Part shown: positions 35,056 through 42,271 of the stretch, in pieces
Layout of the letters: every line of letters begins with the position of its first letter
Numbering within the stretch: position 1 is the first letter of the stretch
NCBI GenBank assembly: GCA_024919175.1
Contig: CP103804.1
Location: 3,968,001 to 4,032,000, forward strand
DNA length: 64,000 nucleotides
Source: Clostridioides difficile
GTDB lineage: Bacteria > Bacillota > Clostridia > Peptostreptococcales > Peptostreptococcaceae
Direction: 5' to 3'
Notes under the pieces: generated by a model
Told to the model about the DNA's origin: nothing
What the model saw: the letters and a program-made list of their open reading frames with translations, nothing else
The model's database searches: none
Position numbers and translations under genes: made by a program

Positions 35056-36183
35056 TTAATCGGATAAAGCATTATTTCCTGTCAATACATCTTGTCGCAA
35101 TATATTCATAGCTTTTTTAGGTTCCTCAAACAGTGGACTATGTGCAGAATTATTAAATGTATAAAATGCTTTTATGGGTGCTTGTATTTGCTCATAATAG
35201 TACTTCTGAAGAGAGTAGCAACATGTATAATCATATCTCCCTGCAAGAAAATAAATAGGTATATCCAGTGTAGGCACCTCAAGAAATGCATTAAATTGAG
35301 TTGTATCTGCAACAATAGGGGTCGTATTTGAAAGTGATTTGCCTCTCCATATATTGATTCGCTCAAATGGTGAATATACAGTACAACGCAAGCTAGGAAA
35401 GAATATCCCTGTAATAACTGAATCCATATCATGTGTGGTCCCAACACCAAGATCGTGCATGGCTGTATCACGCAATGATGAATTGTAATAACTTTTGTAT
35501 GCTTTATCATTAGTCAATATTGGATAGCTTTCAAATTTCTTGACCATCTTTGTGTTTCCAACTAACTTATACTGCTCCAGCATATAGTTATATGCCAACT
35601 TTTCAGACTTCTCTTGATCAGTAATTTGTGCCATTGAGATGTAAGCATTATATAGCTCTGGATACCTTGATGCAGTTAAAATACCAATATACGTCCCAAA
35701 AGAGTGGCCTGCCAGATAAACCTTGTCCTGCCCAAACCTCTCTTGTAAATAATTTGTTACTTTAACAACATCATCAATATATTGCTCTGTAGTAATTGTT
35801 TCTGGCAAAATATTGGGACTATAAGAAAGGGAAGTCCCTCGATACTCTAAGTAGCAAACAACAAATTCATCTTCAATACCAGTAGGATATTGCGTCTCTA
35901 AAAAATATTCTGGAATCCCAGGTCCTCCTCCTAGTAATAGCAATACTGGTTTTTTTGTGTCTTTTCCCTTAATAAACATTCCCAGAGATGTATTATTAAT
36001 GTCTAAACTAATCTTCTCTGAAATGCTTCCCTCTAAAATGTTTCCATTCTTGTCACGAAACGGTTTTATTTTCCCAAAGCTAGGAGGAAGTATTATACAT
36101 ATAGCAATTGAAATGCATACAAAAACTATTGCAATAGCTCGCAGTATCTTCTTCTTGCCTATACCATATGGTAATCTATTCAT
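35056..36183 (-). CDS. Membrane-anchored alpha/beta hydrolase
   Basis: 375 aa from the ATG at 36181-36183 (RBS GAAAGG). Residues 11-35 form an N-terminal membrane anchor. The alpha/beta hydrolase fold has the oxyanion-loop motif LLLLGGGPGIPE, nucleophile elbow AGHSFGT (Ser near 161), late acid AGRYDYTC (Asp) and catalytic His in NNSAHSP. The HGGPG-like loop and overall length resemble prolyl iminopeptidase-type enzymes, but the first residue is Leu-Gly rather than His-Gly. Substrate unknown; ester or peptide hydrolysis outside the membrane is likely. A longer frame to 36303 lacks an RBS. Confidence 0.85.
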   Translation of the reverse strand: MNRLPYGIGKKKILRAIAIVFVCISIAICIILPPSFGKIKPFRDKNGNILEGSISEKISLDINNTSLGMFIKGKDTKKPVLLLLGGGPGIPEYFLETQYPTGIEDEFVVCYLEYRGTSLSYSPNILPETITTEQYIDDVVKVTNYLQERFGQDKVYLAGHSFGTYIGILTASRYPELYNAYISMAQITDQEKSEKLAYNYMLEQYKLVGNTKMVKKFESYPILTNDKAYKSYYNSSLRDTAMHDLGVGTTHDMDSVITGIFFPSLRCTVYSPFERINIWRGKSLSNTTPIVADTTQFNAFLEVPTLDIPIYFLAGRYDYTCCYSLQKYYYEQIQAPIKAFYTFNNSAHSPLFEEPKKAMNILRQDVLTGNNALSD

Positions 36184-36441
36184 ATTAATATACCTTTCAT
36201 TTTCACAACTACCAATTTCTATTTGTCTTGTCACACCTTCTTTACCAAAGGAGAAACAGTCAGTCTTAAGGCCAAGTATATAATAGTTTAAATTCTCTGT
36301 CAATTTGGAATCAAAGTATTATGAATTGACTAGATATAAAAAAAATTATACCCCAGCTTCACTATTTTCTTCAAATTATTCTGTAAAAGACAGTACAGTA
36401 TCTACAAGTATATTATATAAATTATTTTTTCTAAGATAAGC

Positions 36442-36493
36442 AAAAAAAGAGCTATCTCATAACAAACTTAATTTGCCATGCAATAGCTTTTTT
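36442..36493 (-). terminator. Terminator of the ibrAB operon
   Basis: AGCTAT (36450-36455) and ATAGCT (36483-36488), extended by flanking A and T runs. On the minus strand it ends in seven T residues, 15 bp past the last gene. Confidence 0.75.
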
Positions 36494-36507
36494 CCATAAA
36501 CTAATAT

Positions 36508-36672
36508 TTAATTTTTATGATATTTATTTCTAAAAGCAATCTCATGTCCAACATAACAGGCTATGCCATTCTCTAAAAATATATCCTGTAATTCTTCAAT
36601 ATGCTCTTCTCTATCCATATGCTTTATATCAATAAACGCAAAGTCTATATCCTTAATTATCTTATCTATCAT
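36508..36672 (-). CDS. Small protein, third gene of the ibrAB operon
   Basis: A 54-aa protein starting MIDKIIKDIDFAFIDIKHMD and ending AFRNKYHKN. The ATG at 36670-36672 lies 11 bp inside the 3' end of ibrB in another frame, indicating translational coupling. It is predicted as a short alpha/beta protein without membrane segment. It contains a Cys-Tyr-Val-Gly-His (CYVGH) stretch that could bind metal or nucleotide, but no family is recognised. A longer frame in register begins at 36702 without an RBS. The operon terminator directly follows, which supports it being a real gene. Confidence 0.55.
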   Translation of the reverse strand: MIDKIIKDIDFAFIDIKHMDREEHIEELQDIFLENGIACYVGHEIAFRNKYHKN

Positions 36673-37189
36673 CAGAATCAAAAGGAACCCACGCATGTCC
36701 AAACTCTTTATCTTTAAATAAATATGATAATCCAGTTATTTGCTTTAGTCTAAGAATCTCATCAATATCCATCCCTAAGTGCTTTGATATCCATTTATCA
36801 GATTTTCCAATATCACAAAGTTCTTTTATAATATTGCTCATTAAATCCACATTATGTGAACCTCTTGCACGATTATGACGAATAGTACTTGCCATTCTCT
36901 CATCAAGGGATTTATCAATTACCGAAACAGGAAGTACTCCACCTTCTCTATCATATATATCCTTATTTTCAAGCATTATTCGATATCTATGAAAACCATC
37001 TACAATAACATATTTGTCATTTTCTGGATTATAATAACAAACAATCGGCATTGTATATCCATCTTCTTTTATACTTTTATACAATAACTGCATTTCTGGT
37101 GGAGCTACTGCATTTGGATTATAGTCGTTAGATTCTATCTTTTCAATTGGGACAGGGACGATTTTATATACAGGACTTTTATATTTCAT
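36662..37189 (-). CDS. ibrB: IbrB-like ParB/sulfiredoxin-fold protein
   Basis: 175 aa. Residues 10-85 form a ParB N-terminal (Srx-like) domain: PIEKIESNDYNPNAVAPPEM, LLYKSIKEDGYTMPI, YVIVDGFHRYRIML, with the G-F-H-R-Y phosphate-binding motif. TIRHNRARGSH follows, the conserved GxRH/N-R-ARG segment of IbrB. A helix-turn-helix-like part (IGKSDKWISKHLGMDIDEIL) ends it. The family pairs with IbrA, a PAPS-reductase-like protein. In E. coli, ibrAB was described as activating immunoglobulin-binding eib genes, but the biochemical role is unresolved. Start overlaps the ibrA stop (ATGA). Confidence 0.85.
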   Translation of the reverse strand: MKYKSPVYKIVPVPIEKIESNDYNPNAVAPPEMQLLYKSIKEDGYTMPIVCYYNPENDKYVIVDGFHRYRIMLENKDIYDREGGVLPVSVIDKSLDERMASTIRHNRARGSHNVDLMSNIIKELCDIGKSDKWISKHLGMDIDEILRLKQITGLSYLFKDKEFGHAWVPFDSDDR

Positions 37190-38520
37190 AGCATCTTAAC
37201 TCCTATCTTAGAAAATTTTTCATACTTTTTCTTAATGTATTCTGTTTTCATTCTTTGCTCTTTTGTAGGACTAAATCCCATAAACTTACACATATGGTCA
37301 TTTTTTAAAATACAATAACACATTCTTTTCCAACTTGGTATCTCTTTAGTAAATTTAATATCATCGGTGTCATCAGGTATATCCCCTAAGAATACAACTC
37401 TATTTTTTTTATCTTTTGTATGATTAGAAACTCCATTTATTTCTATATTATATCCTTTTCTTATCAACTCACATATAGCGATTTCTGGCAAACCACCGCC
37501 TTTTTTATGCCAAAATTCAATGGATGTTGAAAATTTTTTAATGTAATTATTTCTTATATTTTCAGGTAGTGTATCAAGCAGAAAATAGGTGAAACTTTTC
37601 CATGTATGTCCTTCTGGTAATTTTACACTACGATACCCCATAGCTTTTGTTTTTCCATAAATAGAAGTAAAATTAGCCCCTTGTACTCTGGCAACCAATT
37701 TCACCCATACTTCTGGGTCCAATATCTTATATAAATTTAAACTCTCTTTTGCTGAATCATTGAAAGGAGATGCTACTCTCATTTTTCTTGGAGGCAATCC
37801 AGCTTTATAGAACAAATCATAGATTTTATTGTACTCATAGTTAAATTTATAATTGGCTACCCAAACATCTTCTAGCCCCCAGTCATATAAAGGAGATGCT
37901 GTCCATACATTTTTAAACTCCTTTGTTATCCAGCACTTACCTTTATATCCATGCTGTTTATTCACGATAGCACAATAACGTTGTAAGGATTCTGATGCTC
38001 TTGTCCCAAGTAAACAAACAACTTTTGCACCTTTATGCTTGTCTCTCATCCATCTACCAAATTGCTTTGCCAAACTTTCCTGCTTCATCTTATATTTATA
38101 GTAGGTAAAAGGATTATTTTCTTGATTTATTATGTATTCTTTGTCTGGCATTTTTCTTACCCATAATTCTTCTTTCTCATCATCCCATGGATACCAAAAC
38201 ATTTCATGATTACCTACAGCTGTTCTTGTAGCCATTGGCAGACATATCCAATAGGGTTCAATATCTTCAAGATTGTCTTCAAACATTTTTTCAACATATT
38301 CTGTTGTCATACTATATTGAGCCTCAAAATCTTGATGAAATACTCCTATTTTGGATTTTATATTATATTTTCTTTTATAATCCAAAACTAGATTCAATAG
38401 TAGACCACTATCTTTTCCTCCGCTGAAAGACACATAGATATAATCAAATTCACTGAAAATATAAGAAAGTCTGTCTTGAAAAGCTTCAAATACACTGGAT
38501 TCCAAATATCTTTTATCCAT
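37186..38520 (-). CDS. ibrA: IbrA-like PAPS-reductase-family PP-loop protein
   Basis: 444 aa. N-terminal adenosine-phosphosulfate-reductase-type PP-loop ATPase, VSFSGGKDSGLLLNLVLDYK (SGGxDS at about residue 33), then the longer DUF3440-type body with conserved aromatic stretches (DWGLEDVWVANYKF). A late cysteine cluster RMCYCILKNDHMCKFMGFS (three cysteines) may hold metal or an Fe-S cluster. Such proteins activate a substrate by adenylation and are often linked to sulfur insertion or phage/genomic-island functions. First gene of the three-gene operon; RBS GGGGAG. Confidence 0.87.
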   Translation of the reverse strand: MDKRYLESSVFEAFQDRLSYIFSEFDYIYVSFSGGKDSGLLLNLVLDYKRKYNIKSKIGVFHQDFEAQYSMTTEYVEKMFEDNLEDIEPYWICLPMATRTAVGNHEMFWYPWDDEKEELWVRKMPDKEYIINQENNPFTYYKYKMKQESLAKQFGRWMRDKHKGAKVVCLLGTRASESLQRYCAIVNKQHGYKGKCWITKEFKNVWTASPLYDWGLEDVWVANYKFNYEYNKIYDLFYKAGLPPRKMRVASPFNDSAKESLNLYKILDPEVWVKLVARVQGANFTSIYGKTKAMGYRSVKLPEGHTWKSFTYFLLDTLPENIRNNYIKKFSTSIEFWHKKGGGLPEIAICELIRKGYNIEINGVSNHTKDKKNRVVFLGDIPDDTDDIKFTKEIPSWKRMCYCILKNDHMCKFMGFSPTKEQRMKTEYIKKKYEKFSKIGVKML

Positions 38521-39001
38521 TTGTAATCTCCCCTTTCAAATAGAAGTTCATGAAAACTTATAACGTAATTTATATGCACTTTTAGTAGTAACCAGCATAA
38601 ATTATGCATCCTCTAAGTGCATAAATCCAAAACATACATATAATTATAATATAAATCAACTTTTCTATTATAAACTATATTTTACCATTATTTTACATTA
38701 TTTTTCAACAGCAATAATTATCATTATTTTTTCAGTATTTAGCTTAATATTTTGTATTTCACATATTTTTTAAAGTCAAATTCTTATCTTTCAAATTCAT
38801 AATTTTTTAAGTTATACATTTTCTATATATATTTCTTAGGTATATTTTAAAAATGTATTTACCTTTTTTTATCGTTTTAAGAAAAATAATAGAAACATAT
38901 ATCATATTTAAAATAATATAGACATGTCTGGTATTTAAATATACTATTAGCTTATAAGATAAGATTTTTATACATCAATAATTTTTATGAAAATTAACTA
39001 T
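38521..39001. other. Intergenic region upstream of ibrA
   Basis: Palindrome GCATAAATTATGC at 38595-38607 lies 75 bp upstream of the ibrA start and may be an operator. The rest is AT-rich and empty. Confidence 0.45.
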
Positions 39002-39085
39002 TTTTAGATTAATTATTTTGTTGATTATTTTTAAGTTAATTATTTTTAGATTAATTATTTTGTTGATTATTTTTAAGTTAATTAT
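39002..39085. repeat. Two perfect 42-bp tandem repeats
   Basis: Units at 39002-39043 and 39044-39085, each containing TTAGATTAATTATTTTG. They immediately precede the RBS of the CPBP remnant. Confidence 0.85.
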
Positions 39086-39099
39086 TTTAAGGAGGATTT

Positions 39100-39329
39100 A
39101 TGAATTTTTCAAACATAAAAAAGTATTTTTTAAGTTTTTGTGGAGCAATACTAGTATTGGTGTTCCAAATTTTAATTTCTTTTTATCTTTATTAGCGTCT
39201 ACTCTAGCAAGAATAGTAATTTCAACATCACTTATATATATTTACATTAAGACTAAAGACATTAAGTACAATATTATTTTGCATATGTTATATAATTTTA
39301 TTATTATTATCATAAACTCCATTTTCTAA
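39100..39329 (+). pseudogene. CPBP (CAAX protease-like) gene remnant with internal deletion
   Basis: A perfect RBS (GGAGG) and ATG at 39100 start MNFSNIKKYFLSFCGAILVL and reach a stop at about codon 33. In another frame the sequence continues LASTLARIVISTSLIYIYIK then NIILHMLYNFIIII, which is the last membrane segment and HxxxN motif of CPBP proteins. The EExxxR core is missing, so the middle of the gene was deleted. CPBP genes near bacteriocin loci often act in immunity. Confidence 0.75.
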
Positions 39330-39490
39330 TTATAATCGCAAATTATACTCTCTTTTAAATATGTTATATGCTTTTATATCTAATCATAAAACACACTTTT
39401 ATGACCTAATTACAAATTATCCATTATAACCTAATTAGTATATATTTTTAGTCAAATTGGGTAATAAAAAAGAAAAGGATGGTGATTTGA

Positions 39491-39646
39491 TTGAAACTTA
39501 ATAAAGGTATCAAATTTACAATAGGATTGTTTATAGATATAGGAATTAGCTTAGTTTTAGGTCTTAACCCTCTATTAACAACTTTATTTGCTCTACTATA
39601 TATAACACTTTATATTCCAGATATTTGTAACATTATAAAAAAATAA
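39491..39646 (+). CDS. Small hydrophobic membrane protein
   Basis: 51 aa from a TTG at 39491 (GGATGGTGA upstream). One or two membrane helices, IGLFIDIGISLVLGL and LLTTLFALLYITLYI, with a Lys-rich N-terminus (LKLNKGIKF) and a Lys-Lys end. No family recognised. It lies behind the CPBP remnant on the same strand and before a strong terminator, so it may be the surviving member of that operon (bacteriocin-type peptide or immunity protein are possibilities). Confidence 0.5.
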   Translation: MKLNKGIKFTIGLFIDIGISLVLGLNPLLTTLFALLYITLYIPDICNIIKK

Positions 39647-39718
39647 ATATTTATCTCTCAGTAAAATTGAAAACGACAATATTAGAATTTTAGATAAATA
39701 AAATAACTTAATATAAAT

Positions 39719-39769
39719 AGCACCAAAGAATGATAAACACATACTTGTCATATCTTTGGTGCTTTTTTA
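39719..39769 (+). terminator. Strong rho-independent terminator
   Basis: AGCACCAAAGA (39719-39729) pairs with TCTTTGGTGCT (39753-39763), followed by TTTTT. Confidence 0.9.
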
Positions 39770-39792
39770 TGCAATAAGTTTTAGAATACTAA

Positions 39793-39840
39793 TTGACAAA
39801 AAAATTAAATCTAATTATAATTAAACTATCAGTTTAATTA
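39793..39840 (+). promoter_or_regulatory. Consensus promoter and TetR operator
   Basis: TTGACA (39793-39798), 17 bp, TATAAT (39816-39821). The palindrome TAATTAAACT / AGTTTAATTA (39818-39827, 39831-39840) overlaps the -10 and start site, as expected for TetR autorepression. Confidence 0.9.
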
Positions 39841-39861
39841 ATTTTATGAAAGGAATATGAT

Positions 39862-40491
39862 ATGGGAAGAAGAAAAAAAGAGCCAAAAAGTGTACACCGT
39901 GAAAATATTGCTTCTGCTGCTCAAGTTCTATTTATGCAAAAAGGAATTGAAACAACTTCAATGGATGATATTGCAAAAAAAGCTGGTTACAGTAAAGCAA
40001 CCTTATATGTATATTTTAAAAATAAGGAAGAAATTGTTGCTGTATTAGTACTTGAAAGCATGAAAAAACTGCATACATACATCACTTCTGCTTTAGAAGA
40101 GCAAAAAAGTACAAAAACAAGATACGACTTTATCTGCAATGCACTGTTAAAATATCAAGAAGAATTTCCATTTTATTTTAAAATTGCTCTCGATGAAATC
40201 AACATTGACTTTGAAAATACTGACTACTTACCTGAGGAAAAAGAAACCTTTTGTGTTGGTGAAGAAATCAATGAGAAAATAAAACAGTTACTAAAGGCTG
40301 GTATCTTATCAGGTGAGCTTAGAGAAGATATTGAAATTATGCCTACTATATTTTCACTTTGGGGAATGTTATCTGGCATTATACAGACAGCAGCAAATAA
40401 AGAAGCTTATATCAAACAAGAAGTAAAGCTTTCTAAACATGAATTTCTTAAATACGGATTTGATATGCTTTATCGCTCTATTTCTAAATAG
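39862..40491 (+). CDS. TetR-family regulator
   Basis: 209 aa. The N-terminus MGRRKKEPKS is basic; HTH residues 14-60 (NIASAAQVLFMQKGIETTSM, DDIAKKAGYSKATLYVYFKN). The C-terminal region resembles TetR_C-type helical domains (WGMLSGIIQTAANKEAYI). Autoregulated through the operator overlapping its promoter. An FMN-binding membrane protein gene follows 160 bp downstream on the same strand and is the probable co-regulated gene. Confidence 0.92.
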   Translation: MGRRKKEPKSVHRENIASAAQVLFMQKGIETTSMDDIAKKAGYSKATLYVYFKNKEEIVAVLVLESMKKLHTYITSALEEQKSTKTRYDFICNALLKYQEEFPFYFKIALDEINIDFENTDYLPEEKETFCVGEEINEKIKQLLKAGILSGELREDIEIMPTIFSLWGMLSGIIQTAANKEAYIKQEVKLSKHEFLKYGFDMLYRSISK

Positions 40492-40653
40492 ATAAGATAA
40501 ATCTACAAATATATAGCTTCTTATAATAAACATTATTACTTTGTATATTTTGATATATCTGAAATTCTATTAAAACAAAAATGACAATCAACTTTAGAGA
40601 TATTCAAAACAATTACCAAATACTCTAACTAAAAGGATTGAGAGGTATTAGAA

Positions 40654-41055
40654 ATGAAAATAAGCAAGAAAAAAATCATTTATCGCATTATCGTTATAGT
40701 CCTACTGATAGGACTTGCATGTCTTGGAATATATTTAAAACAAGTTAAAGATTACAAACAAACAGTGGAAAATATGACCTTCAAAAAAATAAATATTTCC
40801 GACATTGCTGATGGAACCTATGTTGGAGAATGTAATGTAAATATCATATCTGCTAAAGTAGAAGTCACTGTAAAAAGTGGTAAAATTTCAGAGATTAATC
40901 TTTTGGAACATAAAAATGACCGAGGAAAAACAGCAGAAAAAGTTATTGATAAAGTACTTAACAAGCAAAAAGTAGATGTAGATGCTGTATCAGGTGCAAC
41001 AAATTCAAGTAAAGTCATAAAAAAAGCAATCGAAAATGCCCTTACAAAAGGATAA
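40654..41055 (+). CDS. Membrane-anchored FMN-binding domain protein
   Basis: 133 aa. Membrane anchor at residues 9-28; FMN_bind domain at 45-133 (DGTYVGECNVNIISAKVEVT, then VDAVSGATNSSKVIKKAI). The SGAT motif (113-116) is the site where Thr carries covalently bound FMN in NqrC/RnfG and extracellular-electron-transfer proteins, attached by an ApbE flavinyltransferase. It probably acts as a small extracytoplasmic redox carrier. RBS GAGAGG. Preceded by a TetR gene. Confidence 0.88.
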   Translation: MKISKKKIIYRIIVIVLLIGLACLGIYLKQVKDYKQTVENMTFKKINISDIADGTYVGECNVNIISAKVEVTVKSGKISEINLLEHKNDRGKTAEKVIDKVLNKQKVDVDAVSGATNSSKVIKKAIENALTKG

Positions 41056-41095
41056 CTATACTTAAGAAGTTTCTGTAAGAGTAAAAATACTGTTT

Positions 41096-41125
41096 TTGAA
41101 TAGCTGTACCAGTTTTTGATATAAT
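41096..41125 (+). promoter_or_regulatory. Candidate promoter of the antitoxin RNA
   Basis: TTGAAT (41096-41101), 18 bp, TATAAT (41120-41125). Points toward the 3' end of the toxin gene. Confidence 0.6.
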
Positions 41126-41131
41126 AAAAGC

Positions 41132-41265
41132 AAGAAGAACTACAATCTATTTCGTCATATAGTGAAGTTCATAATTAAATAAAGCTATTTGAACTTATGA
41201 AACTTGATTTTAAAATCAAATTCTCAGCCACTTTTACTCTTACCACGAGTTGAGTGGCTTTTTAC
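41132..41265 (+). ncRNA. Candidate antisense antitoxin RNA of a type I toxin-antitoxin pair
   Basis: About 134 nt between the promoter at 41096-41125 and a terminator made by AGCCACT (41226-41232) and AGTGGCT (41253-41259) followed by TTTTT. An internal hairpin AAGTTCA / TGAACTT lies at about 41163-41200. Its last 40 nt are antisense to the end of the toxin coding sequence. This convergent, 3'-overlapping arrangement matches the RCd-type antitoxins reported for C. difficile. Confidence 0.65.
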
Positions 41266-41346
41266 TTTTATAAATACTTTACAAATTAAGTAAAATATTA
41301 AACTAGCAACAATACCAGCTATTACATTAAGTAAAAAGTTATTCAT
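41224..41346 (-). CDS. Type I toxin, small membrane protein
   Basis: 40 aa from the ATG at 41344-41346: MNNFLLNVIAGIVASLIFYL, then ICKVFIKVK and a basic tail SHSTRGKSKSG. One transmembrane helix followed by a positive tail ending in K-S-K-S-G is the form of the type I toxins described in C. difficile (CD2517.1, CD2907.1 and relatives). The longer 81-codon frame begins upstream without an RBS and is not supported. Overexpressed toxins of this group damage the membrane and stop growth; the opposite-strand RNA would block translation or destabilise the mRNA. Confidence 0.75.
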   Translation of the reverse strand: MNNFLLNVIAGIVASLIFYLICKVFIKVKSHSTRGKSKSG

Positions 41347-41786
41347 ACTTAGTGATAAAATAATATTTTTTATGAAACAAGTCAAATAATTGATATAAAT
41401 TATCATTTTCTGTTGAAAATTACATTCATGCATGCTATACTTAATTGCATAAATGGTAATAAATGTCATATGATTTTACAATTCTATTAATAATAATTAT
41501 TATTAACTTTTAATTTTTTGAAATGAATATCAAGAATTTTCTAAAACATAGGAGAATTCTCTAAAACATAATAGAATTATTAAAATATAAAATAATTATA
41601 TAGACTATATAAAACACATAAAACTATACAAAAGTATATAGGGCTATACAAAAGCATATAGGACTCTCCAAATATAATAGAACTGTATAATACTACTTTT
41701 GTAAAACATATACTCTATTTTAACATTTATTACTCTATACATAAGATATATAAATAAAATTTAACTTAATGAAAGGATAAGATAAA
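41347..41786. other. AT-rich intergenic region with short repeats
   Basis: Repeated words (AAAACATA, TATACAAAAG, AGAATT) but no gene. It contains the toxin promoter (minus) and the DUF6110 promoter (plus). Confidence 0.4.
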
Positions 41787-42185
41787 ATGAATATTTTAAA
41801 AATGAAAAAAACAGGGATATTTTTAGGAGGAGTACTTTTAGGTACTGTAGGTGTCAAAATACTTTCAAGTGATTGTGTAAAAAAATCTTGTACTAAAGCA
41901 ACTGCTGGAGCGTTGAAAGTTAAGGATTCTGTTCTCGAGACAACTACTAAAATCCAAGAAAATATGGAAGATATTTTAGCTGAAGCAAAAGAAATCAATG
42001 AACTAGAAGAATTATCTTCATCTAAAACAAAAAATTTACAAGAAGCTCCTATAGTTGAAGCTACAAAGCCTGAAGAAGAAAATGTACAAACTGTAGAAAA
42101 AAATACTGATTCTAATAGCATTAAATGTGAAGACATCAAGGAAAATGGTACTGTAGAAAAAAATAGTACTTGCACAGCAGAATAA
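41787..42185 (+). CDS. DUF6110-type membrane-anchored protein
   Basis: 132 aa. N-terminal glycine-rich hydrophobic segment (residues 9-28, GIFLGGVLLGTVGVKIL), then DCVKKSCTKATAGALKVKDS with two Cys, a helical stretch and a long acidic low-complexity tail rich in Glu, Lys and Thr, ending in Cys-Thr-Ala-Glu. This matches the DUF6110 family, which recurs directly upstream of P-type ATPases in gut Firmicutes. It may be an accessory or metal-binding partner of the transporter encoded 86 bp downstream. RBS GAAAGGA. Function unproven. Confidence 0.75.
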   Translation: MNILKMKKTGIFLGGVLLGTVGVKILSSDCVKKSCTKATAGALKVKDSVLETTTKIQENMEDILAEAKEINELEELSSSKTKNLQEAPIVEATKPEEENVQTVEKNTDSNSIKCEDIKENGTVEKNSTCTAE

Positions 42186-42271
42186 ATTTAACGATTATTA
42201 TGGTTAATACTATCAGGTGTTATGATTAATAATATCAAGTATTATGATTAATAGTATCAGGAGGAAGTAAA

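Noticed and set aside
39018..39099. N-terminal extension of the CPBP remnant frame (Ile/Leu/Phe-rich)
   Set aside because: It is translated from the 42-bp tandem repeats, upstream of the real GGAGG and ATG at 39100.
41347..41469. Long form (81 codons) of the type I toxin
   Set aside because: No RBS at the upstream start; the conserved toxin form begins at MNNFLLN.
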